Numbered from the stretch's first letter, positions 25,649 to 34,704 are shown. The stretch: DNA of 62,136 bases from UBA9715 sp045629845 (GCA_045629845.1 JAZQRZ010000212.1:1-62136); one strand, 5' to 3'. Notes: generated from the letters alone by a model not told the origin. Numbers and translations: made by a program.

Positions 25649-25677
25649 ATTATGCCCCTGAGTATCAACGATTGCAA
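25649..25677 (-). promoter_or_regulatory. sigma-70-type promoter for riboswitch-AGCS transcript
   Basis: On the minus strand TTGCAA (25677-25672) and CATAAT (25654-25649) are separated by 17 nt and lie about 50 nt before the start of the aptamer. Confidence 0.6.
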
Positions 25678-25756
25678 TAGGGAATTTTGACGAAATGTTT
25701 TAGAAATATGCCCAGCGTAACAAAAGCTTAGAAACGCACTACCTTAGACAAAAAAG

Positions 25757-25780
25757 AAGGGCAAGCAAAAGCTTGCCCTT
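25757..25780 (-). terminator. intrinsic terminator of gap
   Basis: Stem aagggcaagc / gcttgccctt with a 4-nt loop, followed on the minus strand by tcttttttgtc; 25 nt after the gap stop. Confidence 0.93.
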
Positions 25781-25804
25781 GCACTACCAAACTGATGAAT
25801 TGTT

Positions 25805-26830
25805 TTATGCCGTACGTACGCTATGAACATGACGCGTAAGGTCAAGCATTTTGTTCGAGAAACCCCATTCGTTGTCGTACCAAGCCATAAGCTTTACGAA
25901 ATGATCGTTTAAAGCCTTACCAGCATGAGCGTCGAAGATGCAGGTATGCGGATCGGTGCGGAAGTCCTGAGATACGACTTCGTCTTCGGTATAAGCCATG
26001 ACACCCTTCATCGGACCTTCGCAGGCGGCCTTTACAGCAGCACAAATCTGCTCGTAGCTTGCAGGCTTTTCCAAGCGAATAGTAAGATCGGCAAGCGAAA
26101 CATCGGCAGCGGGGATACGCACCGAAACACCCGTCATCTTGCCAGCCAAATCGGGAATAACTTTGCCCACTGCATCGGCAGCGCCAGTGGTGGTGGGAAC
26201 GATATTACCAAAGACCGAGCGGCCCAAACGCCAATTCTTCTTCGGGAAGCCATCTACAGGCGACTGGGATGCCGTGGTGGCATGGCACGTCGTCATAAAC
26301 CCTTCGACAATGCCAAAATTGTCGTTAATAACCTTTGCCAGCGGTGCCACACAATTCGTGGTACAGGAAGCATTGGAAACAATGTTCATATCAGGCGTGT
26401 ACTTATCAAGATTTACACCGCAAACCAGCATGGGGCTATCGTCACGCACAGGGCCTGAAATGACGACAACTTCAGCGCCAGCATCAAGATGCAGTTGAGC
26501 CTTTTCCTTGTCGCGATATTGACCCGTGCATTCCATGACGTATTCAACGCCCAATTCTTTCCACGGCAAATTTGCTGCATCGCGATACTTTTCGTCGGAA
26601 AGAACAGTGATTTCTTTGCCATCGACGACAATGATGCCCTTATCGTCGTCAGCTTCGATTTCACCATCGAAGCGACCATGAACCGTGTCGTAACGCACGG
26701 CATAGGCAATCTGAGATGCTGGATGACGCGGTGCGTTAATGGCGACGACTTCGATATCGTCAGACTTGATAGCTGCTCTGAACACAAGGGAACCAATGCG
26801 ACCAAATCCATTGATACCAATCTTGATCAT
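25805..26830 (-). CDS. gap: glyceraldehyde-3-phosphate dehydrogenase, type I
   Basis: 341 aa. Oxidative phosphorylation of glyceraldehyde-3-phosphate with NAD(P)+ in glycolysis, or the reverse in gluconeogenesis. N-terminal Rossmann motif INGFGRIG, and the catalytic Cys156 in SNASCTTNC. The C-terminal AWYDNEWGFSNKMLDL is typical. GAAAGG lies before the ATG. It is a single gene here, with no pgk or tpi following, and has its own terminator. Confidence 0.97.
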   Translation of the reverse strand: MIKIGINGFGRIGSLVFRAAIKSDDIEVVAINAPRHPASQIAYAVRYDTVHGRFDGEIEADDDKGIIVVDGKEITVLSDEKYRDAANLPWKELGVEYVMECTGQYRDKEKAQLHLDAGAEVVVISGPVRDDSPMLVCGVNLDKYTPDMNIVSNASCTTNCVAPLAKVINDNFGIVEGFMTTCHATTASQSPVDGFPKKNWRLGRSVFGNIVPTTTGAADAVGKVIPDLAGKMTGVSVRIPAADVSLADLTIRLEKPASYEQICAAVKAACEGPMKGVMAYTEDEVVSQDFRTDPHTCIFDAHAGKALNDHFVKLMAWYDNEWGFSNKMLDLTRHVHSVRTA

Positions 26831-27022
26831 TGTGCCACCTTTCGATTTTCAACGTTCATTTTTTAGTGCTGCTTCCCTACAAAAATTAAGCCGCACTTCC
26901 TGACACGCGGCGTTATTACAGACAGAGATAAAGTACCGTAACAGCCGGAATATTACTAGCGATGTTTCGTGTGTCTCGGCGAACGACCTATCAAATAATA
27001 GAAGTGCTTTACCGTCGCAAAT

Positions 27023-28153
27023 CTAGCCTTCCCATTCGACTAAGCAATCATCGAGAGCTGCTTCAATGGCAGCACGATTCATGTTGCGACCAATAAAGAC
27101 AATGACAGTTTGCCTGTCGCCGCATCGAGTATCCCAGCGCGCCATAATGCCAGGATTTTCCTCGAAAATACGCGTCTGTTCTTCTTCAGGAAGCGATGCG
27201 ATAAACGGACCGTTATCAATAAAGGTACGCTGCCCACCCGCTTGTTCTAAAAGGAAACACGTATCGGACTGTTGAGCAAACCAAGTCATGCCCTTTGTTC
27301 GAATGATTTCTTCAGGCCAGTTGCTTGCAAAAGTTGAGAAAGCATCAAGATCAAACGGCTTGCGACGTGCATATACAAACGTAGAAATGTCATATTCAAG
27401 CAGTTCGGGGTCGCCATGGTCTTCAGGATTCATCATCAATTGAAGCCAAGCGGCGGATTGATATACCTCTTCAAAATCAAAACGACCTGTATTCAGTACC
27501 TGATCAAGCGAAACATCACAATTTGTGGCTTCAATAATGACAGCTTCCTTTTGCAAGCTACGAACAATCGCCTTAAGTTCAGCCAGTTGCTCTGGAGTAA
27601 CCAAATCGACCTTGTTCAAAATAACCGTGGTACAGAATTCGAGCTGTTCGATAATCAGGCTTTCAAGATCATCCTCGTCAAGATCTTCAGCCGTTAAACT
27701 ACGCCCGCCATTGAATTCTTCAATCATGCGAGCGCAATCAACAACGGTCACAATGTTATCAACGGTAAGCGGCGATTCTTCACTTCCTTCGTACTGCTCA
27801 CAGAATTCTGAAATGGTGTAAGCAATCGGCATAGGTTCACATATACCCGAAGCCTCGATGATGATGTAATCAAATTCACCTGAGTCCGCAATGCCAGCAA
27901 GCTGATCAGCTAAGTCTTCAGATAACGTGCAGCAAATACAACCATTAGTCAAAGGTATAACGGTGTCGAATTCAGCAACGCCACTTTCTCGAATAAGATC
28001 AGCGTCGATGTTTACAGCACCGATATCGTTAACAATAACGGCAGCACGTAAGTTTTGGTCATTAGCCAAAATATGATTTAGAAGCGTCGTTTTCCCCGCA
28101 CCTAAATAGCCAGTAACTAGTACGACTTTTACGGGATTCTGCGCTTGAGCCAT
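27023..28153 (-). CDS. COG0523 (CobW/G3E) GTPase, putative metal chaperone
   Basis: 376 aa. GTPase domain with Walker A GYLGAGKTT (15-23), the metal-binding CxCC motif GCICC (Cys72, 74, 75), Walker B-like DYIIIEASGICEP and NKVD (GTP specificity). A CobW C-terminal domain follows from about residue 255 (YDISTFVYARRKPFDLDAF). G3E GTPases of this group deliver zinc, cobalt or other metals to client enzymes. It is 55 nt downstream of the deformylase-like gene and probably cotranscribed. AAGGAGG precedes the ATG. No Zur-like operator was identified with certainty. Confidence 0.9.
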   Translation of the reverse strand: MAQAQNPVKVVLVTGYLGAGKTTLLNHILANDQNLRAAVIVNDIGAVNIDADLIRESGVAEFDTVIPLTNGCICCTLSEDLADQLAGIADSGEFDYIIIEASGICEPMPIAYTISEFCEQYEGSEESPLTVDNIVTVVDCARMIEEFNGGRSLTAEDLDEDDLESLIIEQLEFCTTVILNKVDLVTPEQLAELKAIVRSLQKEAVIIEATNCDVSLDQVLNTGRFDFEEVYQSAAWLQLMMNPEDHGDPELLEYDISTFVYARRKPFDLDAFSTFASNWPEEIIRTKGMTWFAQQSDTCFLLEQAGGQRTFIDNGPFIASLPEEEQTRIFEENPGIMARWDTRCGDRQTVIVFIGRNMNRAAIEAALDDCLVEWEG

Positions 28154-28208
28154 TCAGTTCCTCCTTGTATAGACAAGACGAATAGCCTTGCCTTACAGCA
28201 AGCCTTTC

Positions 28209-28628
28209 TTACACCAACTTGCCGTTGCAGTGATCAATCATGTGCTGCAGAATTTGCGCTGTCCAACCACGGCACTCTTTCTTGCGAGGAATAAGCGTGC
28301 CATCAACTAATTCCTGGTAAGTAAAGGTAGCTTGATCAAAACGAGTGACTTTCGACGTATCTTCGCGCGTCAGACAGCCTTCTTCCACGCGAGCGGGACG
28401 AAGTGCACGTTTCATAGCAGGGTTAAACATGACATGCGCACGGTCTTTGTCATCCTTATAGACAATAACAGCCTTAGTAACACCAATCTGATTAGCGGCC
28501 AAGCAAGCGGCATCTTCAATGGATTCCAAGGTATCAAGCAAATCCTGCGCAAGCTCTGCATCTTCCGCTGTTGCAGCTTCACACGGTGTAGACAGCAATG
28601 CTTCGTCCGTTACTAATTCTTTAATCAT
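28209..28628 (-). CDS. peptide deformylase-like protein, catalytic Glu replaced by Met
   Basis: 139 aa, matching the short clade of deformylase homologues in anaerobes. Motif 1 is AACLAANQIG (41-49), motif 2 EEGCLT with metal-ligand Cys85, motif 3 QHMIDH with ligands His129 and His133. In true deformylases motif 3 is QHExDH, where Glu is the general base; here codon 130 is ATG (Met), read directly. Metal ligands are kept, the catalytic residue is not. Either it is an inactive or re-purposed metal-binding paralogue, or it uses another base. Cotranscribed with the COG0523 GTPase. AAGGAG precedes the ATG. Confidence 0.85.
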   Translation of the reverse strand: MIKELVTDEALLSTPCEAATAEDAELAQDLLDTLESIEDAACLAANQIGVTKAVIVYKDDKDRAHVMFNPAMKRALRPARVEEGCLTREDTSKVTRFDQATFTYQELVDGTLIPRKKECRGWTAQILQHMIDHCNGKLV

Positions 28629-28696
28629 TCAAGCTCCTTATTCGTGGATGTCATGCTATCGTACCACGCTCCAAAGCCTCTGAAGCATGTTACCCT

Positions 28697-29617
28697 GTGT
28701 ATATGAGCTACCGAGAAGACGAAAGGCGTTGGAAGCGCATCCAAGACATGCTTGCTGCCGAAGCAAGCGGCAAAACAGTGCAGCCTGTCGTATCACAGCG
28801 TACCCTGTTTGGTATTCCTTCAACCGTTGAACAAACTATCGAACGCATTGTGTCGGAAGATGAAGAAGAGCGTCGTAAAAAGCGCCAGATTAATACCCTG
28901 AAAGCGTCTTGCAACATGCCAGATGAATTACTTGATAAAGCTCTACAAGAAGCTAAAGCTGCAGGTCTTAATCTATTATGCGATGAAGACGGAATTGCTC
29001 TTAGCGATGAGACTATGACACTGCACGGTGACTTTACTCGCATGATTCCGCGCCTAAAACCTAACCGTCTAAATCATGAGCTTCTTGTTAAAGCAGCCCG
29101 CATAAAGGGGGAACACTCTTCCCTTTCTGCCATAGATGCCACAGCTGGCCTTGGGGAAGATTCACTTCTGCTGGCCGCTGCAGGCTTTACTGTCACTTTG
29201 TTCGAACGCAATGCCGTCATAGCAGTCTTACTACAAAGCGCCATTGAAAAAGCCTGCCATAATCCTGAACTAGCAGAACCTGCATCGCGCATGAATCTTA
29301 TTGCTGGAAACAGCATTGAAGCACTTCAAACGAAGAATTATTCGGCCGACATCGTATTGCTTGACCCCATGTTTCCTCAACGCCAGAAAAGTGCTGCAGT
29401 AAAAAAGAAGCTTCAACTTTTACAGCACCTAGAGCAACCATGCGAAGACGAAGAAGTGCTCTTTGAAGCCGCCCTTTTAACACACCCTCGGAAAGTAATC
29501 GTTAAACGCCCAGCAAAAGGACCACTATTAGCAGAACGCACCCCAAGCTATTCTCTTTCTGGGAAAGCAGTACGCTTTGACTGCTACGCCTTGGGCGACC
29601 ACCGTAAAATCGACTAA
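28697..29617 (+). CDS. RsmJ-like rRNA methyltransferase with N-terminal extension
   Basis: 306 aa if GTG 28697 is used; ATG 28703 also fits. From about residue 125 it matches RsmJ, the 16S rRNA guanine-1516 N2 methyltransferase: SAM motif DATAGLGEDSLLLAAAGF and catalytic-side LLDPMFPQRQKSAA. The N-terminal 110 residues are charged and helical (EDEEERRKKRQ) and are not part of the usual enzyme, which is about 250 aa. A very close divergent neighbour is the deformylase-like gene. Activity assigned by family only. Confidence 0.78.
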   Translation: MYMSYREDERRWKRIQDMLAAEASGKTVQPVVSQRTLFGIPSTVEQTIERIVSEDEEERRKKRQINTLKASCNMPDELLDKALQEAKAAGLNLLCDEDGIALSDETMTLHGDFTRMIPRLKPNRLNHELLVKAARIKGEHSSLSAIDATAGLGEDSLLLAAAGFTVTLFERNAVIAVLLQSAIEKACHNPELAEPASRMNLIAGNSIEALQTKNYSADIVLLDPMFPQRQKSAAVKKKLQLLQHLEQPCEDEEVLFEAALLTHPRKVIVKRPAKGPLLAERTPSYSLSGKAVRFDCYALGDHRKID

Positions 29618-29703
29618 TTTCCACAGAGAAGTTACTGTTCAAGCCGTTAGCGACCCCTGTTTGCAGTTATAATGCAGGCGCGAAAACTACGAGAGGGGCA
29701 CGC

Positions 29704-30321
29704 ATGAAAGTCTTAATGATTAATGGTAGTCCGCGTCCGAATAGCAACACCCAAATTGCATTAGATGAAATGACTGTTGTCTTTTCATCCGAAGGCATCG
29801 AAACGGAATGCATCTCTATCGGCAAAGACGTCATTCGCGGATGCATGGCATGCGGCGGCTGCTCAAAACTTGGAAAGTGCGTTTTCGACGATATCGTGAA
29901 CGAGATTGCTCTTAAATTTGAAGAAGCAGATGGCTTGGTTCTAGCCAGTCCTGTTTATTATGCTTCAGCAAATGGCACGCTTATCAGCCTGCTCGACCGC
30001 CTGTTCTACAGCACCAAGTTCGATAAAACCATGAAGGTAGGCGCTGCTGTTGCCTGCGCTCGTCGCGGCGGCATTACCGCCACCTGGGATGAACTGAACA
30101 AGTACTTTGGTATTGCTGGCATGCCTATCGCAACAGGGCAATACTGGAACGGCATCCACGGGCGTCTGCCAGGCGAATCAGCGGAAGACGGCGAAGGTCT
30201 GCAACAAATGCGCACCACGGCTCACAACATGGCCTTCCTCATTAAATCGATTGCACTTGGCCGTGAAAAATATGGCCTACCCCAACGCGAACAAGGACAG
30301 ATGACTAATTTCATTCGCTAG
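29704..30321 (+). CDS. FMN-dependent flavodoxin-fold oxidoreductase (iron-sulfur flavoprotein-like)
   Basis: 205 aa. Flavodoxin-like NADPH-dependent FMN reductase fold: NGSPRPNSNT phosphate-binding loop and PVYYASANGTLISLLDR. A CMACGGCSKLGKC cluster (residues about 57-69) resembles the compact Cys motif of iron-sulfur flavoproteins, so an FeS centre is possible. Cytoplasmic, likely a two-electron reductase or redox carrier. GAGAGGGG before the ATG. Substrate unknown. Confidence 0.83.
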   Translation: MKVLMINGSPRPNSNTQIALDEMTVVFSSEGIETECISIGKDVIRGCMACGGCSKLGKCVFDDIVNEIALKFEEADGLVLASPVYYASANGTLISLLDRLFYSTKFDKTMKVGAAVACARRGGITATWDELNKYFGIAGMPIATGQYWNGIHGRLPGESAEDGEGLQQMRTTAHNMAFLIKSIALGREKYGLPQREQGQMTNFIR

Positions 30322-30380
30322 TAAGGTATAAATAGCGCCAGAAATAAAAGCGTCTTTTGCTGTCATAAGGAACAAAAAAC

Positions 30381-30893
30381 ATGAAACTTGTTATCGCATC
30401 CGATATTCACGGTTCAGCAAAGTGGTGCGCAGAAACACTGCGCGTTGTTGAAGAACTAGCACCAGATAAGCTTTTACTACTTGGCGACATCTTGTATCAC
30501 GGACCGCGCAATCCCCTGCCCGACGAATACTCCCCCAAAGACGTAGCCGCAATGCTTAACAACTATGCAGATAGCATTATTGCCGTTCGTGGCAACTGTG
30601 ATGCCGAAGTTGATCAGATGATGCTTGACTTCCCCTGCATGGCTGATTACACGTGGATTGTTGACGGTACTCAGCAGCTGTATTGCACCCACGGACATCT
30701 TTGGGATCCCGAAAACTTACCTCAGCTGCCCGCTAGTGCTGCTTTTATTTATGGTCACTTCCATATTAAACGCAACGAAATTGTTAACGGAATAAGGCTC
30801 TTTAACCCCGGAAGTATTGGTCTGCCCAAGGATGGTAGCCACAGCCTTGGTGTTTACGAAAACGGTGAATTCACGTTGCGGGAACTCTCATAA
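30381..30893 (+). CDS. yfcE: YfcE-type phosphodiesterase
   Basis: 170 aa metallophosphoesterase. Motifs in order: ASDIHGS, LLGDILYHGPRNPLP, VRGNCDAEVD, THGHL and YGHFHI, matching the small YfcE/MJ0936 group, which hydrolyses phosphodiesters with manganese. AAGGAAC precedes the ATG. It follows the flavoprotein gene by 60 nt on the same strand and converges on the MFS gene with 22 nt between stops. Confidence 0.9.
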   Translation: MKLVIASDIHGSAKWCAETLRVVEELAPDKLLLLGDILYHGPRNPLPDEYSPKDVAAMLNNYADSIIAVRGNCDAEVDQMMLDFPCMADYTWIVDGTQQLYCTHGHLWDPENLPQLPASAAFIYGHFHIKRNEIVNGIRLFNPGSIGLPKDGSHSLGVYENGEFTLRELS

Positions 30894-30915
30894 TCGCAAC
30901 ATGCAAAAACTATTG

Positions 30916-32085
30916 CTAGCGATGCCTTCCGTGTACAAAGTGATACAACACTGCAGCAAGAGCAGCTAAACCAGCAAGAATAAGGTAGCTAACGCTGTAA
31001 CCAACAAAGGGAATAACTGCACCAATAAGCACCGGACCAACACCTGTGCCTAAATCCATACTCATGAAGAATGTTGAGTTGGCTTTACCCAATTCATGCG
31101 GCATTGTATCGCGTGCGATAACAGCCTGAACGATTGACTGCGTGGCTCCGATACCAAAACCAGCAAAAGCTGCAGACGCCAACAATAACGCCCCATTAGC
31201 CGCAAAAGCCAAAACAATAAAACCAACAACAAGAGAAGCAAAGCAAACGTAGATGGTTGAGTTTTCACCCTTACGATCAACGCGTCTTCCTACAGGTGGA
31301 CGACTGATAAGAATAACGATGGCATACACCACAAAGTAAAGACTAACTGCATCGGAAAGCCCCCGATAGTCAGCGTAAGACGTTACAAAAGACAGGATGC
31401 CTGAATACCCCAGGTACACAAAGAATAAAACAGAAGCTAACGGAACAACGGACATCTGCACTAAGGAGCTAAGCCCCTTAGTTGCCTTCATATGATAGGC
31501 TTCAAGATGCTCTGCATCAGCGGGCGGAATATCTACGAATAAGACGCTGACTAAAGCCACAACAGCAATTGTTGCAGCAACAGCAAACATAGGAACATAG
31601 CCACCAAAGAAATTTGTTACGAAGATAGCTACAAAAGGCCCAACACCTGTTGCAAGAGCCTGCATCATCGAAAAATAGCCAATACCTTCACCGTATCGAT
31701 CGCGTGGAATAACAAGCGCTGCACCAGCTGCTGCGGAACCAGACATGAGAGCAAAGCTAAACCCTTGCGCCACACGAACAACCATAAGCGCCGCAAAAGG
31801 CATAGGGATAAGATACAAAATCATACAGGCTGCATTAATTGCTGTTCCGATAGCAAGCGAACGCCTTACACCCCAACTATCAATACGACCACCAAAGAAT
31901 AGACGCGTTAATAAAGCAGCAATAACAAAGGCTGAAACCGTAAGAGCCGCAATCGACTGGGCCAATCCATAAGAGTCAACTGCAAACTCGGTGATTTTAA
32001 CCATGATGAGGTAAAACGAAAGCGCCGAGCAGAAGTTCACCCCCATAAGCACGATAAACGTGCGCGTCCATAACTTCTCGTTCAA
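30916..32085 (-). CDS. MFS transporter
   Basis: 389 aa, 12 predicted helices with a cytoplasmic loop in the middle. Motif A-type sequence is present between TM2 and TM3 (FFGGRIDSWGVRR) and in the second half (GRRVDRKGE). Substrate not predictable; drug or sugar export/uptake are both possible. The start is probably TTG at 32085, with GGGGAAG just before it. It is the last gene of the murA-to-MFS run, 37 nt after the cyclo-ligase. Confidence 0.85.
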   Translation of the reverse strand: MNEKLWTRTFIVLMGVNFCSALSFYLIMVKITEFAVDSYGLAQSIAALTVSAFVIAALLTRLFFGGRIDSWGVRRSLAIGTAINAACMILYLIPMPFAALMVVRVAQGFSFALMSGSAAAGAALVIPRDRYGEGIGYFSMMQALATGVGPFVAIFVTNFFGGYVPMFAVAATIAVVALVSVLFVDIPPADAEHLEAYHMKATKGLSSLVQMSVVPLASVLFFVYLGYSGILSFVTSYADYRGLSDAVSLYFVVYAIVILISRPPVGRRVDRKGENSTIYVCFASLVVGFIVLAFAANGALLLASAAFAGFGIGATQSIVQAVIARDTMPHELGKANSTFFMSMDLGTGVGPVLIGAVIPFVGYSVSYLILAGLAALAAVLYHFVHGRHR

Positions 32086-32121
32086 CGCTTCCCCTTGTTT
32101 ACCCCTCTTTTTCGAAGATGC

Positions 32122-32709
32122 TTATCCATGAAAGGTATCTTCGGTTATTACATAGTCAACTGGCTTATCATACTCGCCAATAACCCCTTGCGTACGAAGA
32201 TTATCAACAAGCTGGATACTTCGGCAAAGACCAAAAGACAAGCCGCTAAACTGCGCAAGGAACGTATCGTAGAAACCTCCACCATAACCAAGGCGATATC
32301 CCTGCAGGTCAAAAGCTAAACCTGGTACCAATGCAAGCGCATTTTCATCAGAAGAGGGAATGTATTCAACTGAGGAGTCTTCGAGTGGCTCTTCAACTCC
32401 AAAAGAACTTTTCTGAAGCCCCGTAAAACTTTCGATTTGAAACCAACGCATAGTGCGCAAACCCACACAACGCGGAGCGAAAACAGCTTTTCCAGCATCC
32501 CATGCGTACTGAATAAGGTGACGTGTATCAACCTCAAAACCCATAGATACATAGGTCAATACCTGTTCGGCCTCTTGAAACTGCAGCGTATCACAGACGC
32601 GCTTGCATATAGCGCTATCGATTTGCAAACGTTCTGCATCGGAAAGCGCCTTACGTACCGTGCGCATTCGTACGCGAAGTTGGTCTTTATTAAGGTTGAT
32701 ATCAGTCAT
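32122..32709 (-). CDS. 5-formyltetrahydrofolate cyclo-ligase
   Basis: 195 aa from ATG 32709. Converts 5-formyl-THF with ATP to 5,10-methenyl-THF. Family features: basic N-terminal stretch KDQLRVRMRTVRKALSD, the substrate/phosphate region ALVPGLAFDLQGYRLGYGGG, and YDTFLAQF. The reading frame continues open far upstream into the ROK gene, but homology starts here. It starts 4 nt after the ROK stop, which fits coupled translation. Links to the folate user thyX by pathway only. Confidence 0.92.
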   Translation of the reverse strand: MTDINLNKDQLRVRMRTVRKALSDAERLQIDSAICKRVCDTLQFQEAEQVLTYVSMGFEVDTRHLIQYAWDAGKAVFAPRCVGLRTMRWFQIESFTGLQKSSFGVEEPLEDSSVEYIPSSDENALALVPGLAFDLQGYRLGYGGGFYDTFLAQFSGLSFGLCRSIQLVDNLRTQGVIGEYDKPVDYVITEDTFHG

Positions 32710-32713
32710 TTCA

Positions 32714-33715
32714 CTACAGGCCGAAATCAGGATCAAGCCAATCTCGTTGAGCCTTGTCGCGTGGAGCAGCCAGCATGGCATAACGAGCAGCACCATACAC
32801 GCCTGCATCACCAAGAAGAGTAGCGCAGCGAATTTCGGTATTAGCACAAGCCTTGAAGCAGTAAGAGCGATACGCTTTTTGAAGCGATTCAAGGTATAAA
32901 TCAGCACCAGCAGCAATACCGCCACCAAGCAAAATGACATCGGGGTCGACAACACATGCCACCTGAGCTAAAGCAAAGCCAAGTTTGTCAGCCATTTCTG
33001 AAAGAGCCCAAGTAGCACGCGGGTCACCTTCGCGAGCAGCATAGAACACAGCAAGTGCATCAGTATCATTTGCGGGAGTATAGCCGCTGTATTTCGAAGG
33101 GTCGAACTGACCCGATTCACTAGCCTCAAGAAAATTCTGAACGATACCACGTGCCGAAGCGTAACGTTCAATACAACCAGCACGACCGCACTTACAGGGG
33201 CGACCACCAGGCACAACAGTCATGTGGCCAACTTCGCCCGCAGCGCCATTACCACCAGAAATAACCTGACCTTCAACAATAAGGCCTGAACCAATGCCTG
33301 AACCCAAGGTAACCAGCAGCACCGATCGTGCGTTTTCGCCAGCCCCCATCCACAGCTCGCCAAGAGCCGCAGCATTAGCATCGTTAAGCACAGCAACTGA
33401 CGGTTTAGACAATGATTGTTCAAGGCACTTCATAAGCAGCGGCCAATCCGCCTTAACATTAGGGGTCATATAGGTGTCATGATTAACAATGCCTGGAATA
33501 GCAAGGCCCACCCCGCCAAGCTCAGACGAATAAATGCCAAGACCATGAACAAATTCAGCAACATTTGCTGCAAATGCTCGGCATGCAACTTTATCAAGCA
33601 AATTAAGCGTGGGCTGGCTTGTACGGCCCGTTAAATTGCCGTAGCCATCAACCAGACCCATCTTTACTGCATTACCACCGTAGTCGATTCCCAGGTAAAG
33701 CTTGCCTTCATCCAT
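32714..33715 (-). CDS. ROK family sugar kinase (glucokinase-like)
   Basis: 333 aa. ATP-binding LGIDYGGNAVKMGLVD at the N-terminus, the ROK zinc motif PCKCGRAGCIERYAS, and AGEVGHMTV with the catalytic His region. It phosphorylates glucose or an N-acetylhexosamine. GGAGGGG precedes the ATG at 33715. It lies between rhaD and the folate cyclo-ligase with gaps of 31 and 4 nt, so the sugar link may be to rhaD or just an operon neighbour. No sugar permease next to it except the MFS protein. Confidence 0.9.
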   Translation of the reverse strand: MDEGKLYLGIDYGGNAVKMGLVDGYGNLTGRTSQPTLNLLDKVACRAFAANVAEFVHGLGIYSSELGGVGLAIPGIVNHDTYMTPNVKADWPLLMKCLEQSLSKPSVAVLNDANAAALGELWMGAGENARSVLLVTLGSGIGSGLIVEGQVISGGNGAAGEVGHMTVVPGGRPCKCGRAGCIERYASARGIVQNFLEASESGQFDPSKYSGYTPANDTDALAVFYAAREGDPRATWALSEMADKLGFALAQVACVVDPDVILLGGGIAAGADLYLESLQKAYRSYCFKACANTEIRCATLLGDAGVYGAARYAMLAAPRDKAQRDWLDPDFGL

Positions 33716-33746
33716 GAGACCCCTCCGTTCGACACGATTTTAAATA

Positions 33747-34652
33747 CTACGAAAGAAAACTCTCGTTAATAGGTAACCCATACGCCTGAGCAGTAGCGCG
33801 CAAATCAGCATCGCTTATCGAATAAGGCAAATTTGCAGAACCACCTTGTGCAGCACGTGCACGCAAGTACACATCAGCTGCTTTATCGATAGCATTTACA
33901 AGCCCGAATGCTTCATCAAAAGAAGCACCCGATGCAAACACGCCATGCAATTGCCACACGCAAGCCCGGTAAGTACCCATGACTTGAGCAGTTTCTCGTG
34001 CAAGTTCTGCCGATCCAGGCACCTTCCAAGGAATAGCCCCAACACCTTCTGGGAAGGCTACGACACTTTCGGTAACTGACGACCAGAGCAAGCGTGTAAG
34101 CGTGCGAGCATCAGCGGGAACAAGCGACGTAAGCGCAATAACTGCATTCGGATGAGCATGATATAAAACGCGCGACTGACCATTCGTTGCAAGCTTCGAT
34201 ACACCATGAGCCGCAACATGAGCACCTATTTCGCTAGTAGGACGCGCACCATCCTTCAAGCCCCACACAATACGCCACGCTGTACCCGATGTATCGATTT
34301 CGACAATACCCGCATTGGAAACAGGGTCGCTTTTTACGTTGCGCAAAAACTTTCCCGAGCCCGTAACCAATAGATACTCCCCTGCCATTTCGCTGACAGG
34401 AACCTCGAGCTGTACCCACGAGCTGGGCGTGTCGTAGAAAAATGAGCGGGCGGTATTAATATCTGAAGTAGTCAATCGATAGCTAGCGTTACCACCATTG
34501 CACTCGTGATAACCAAGTTCCCAGCCATCCTGGCACATGCGACCAAAGCCGCGAACAAAACCGAGCTGTTCACCCGCTACCGAAGATACGGCACCACGCG
34601 CAGACGCCACACCTCGATCAAGTGTGTCTTGCATGTCCTCGAAAAAACCCAT
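33747..34652 (-). CDS. rhaD: rhamnulose-1-phosphate aldolase (class II aldolase)
   Basis: 301 aa. Cleaves L-rhamnulose-1-phosphate to dihydroxyacetone phosphate and L-lactaldehyde with zinc. The sequence parallels E. coli RhaD along its length: NGGNASYRL, VTGSGKFLRNV, PTSEIGAH, YHAHPNAVIALT, FPEGVGAIPWKVPGS and LHGVFASG. The metal His residues (HAH and the LHG His) are present. About 30 extra residues at the N-terminus are helical. No rhaA, rhaB or rhaT is close, so it may act on another 1-phospho-ketose or serve a distant pathway. Confidence 0.88.
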   Translation of the reverse strand: MGFFEDMQDTLDRGVASARGAVSSVAGEQLGFVRGFGRMCQDGWELGYHECNGGNASYRLTTSDINTARSFFYDTPSSWVQLEVPVSEMAGEYLLVTGSGKFLRNVKSDPVSNAGIVEIDTSGTAWRIVWGLKDGARPTSEIGAHVAAHGVSKLATNGQSRVLYHAHPNAVIALTSLVPADARTLTRLLWSSVTESVVAFPEGVGAIPWKVPGSAELARETAQVMGTYRACVWQLHGVFASGASFDEAFGLVNAIDKAADVYLRARAAQGGSANLPYSISDADLRATAQAYGLPINESFLS

Positions 34653-34704
34653 AGCAACTCTCTTCCGATACGTAACTGCAACAGAAACGAGTCACAAGCG
34701 CAGC

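Noticed and set aside
25606..25680. Second glycine aptamer upstream of the first
   Set aside because: No second CCGAAGG/GCAA or CTCTCAGGCAAA core was found; the region reads as promoter.
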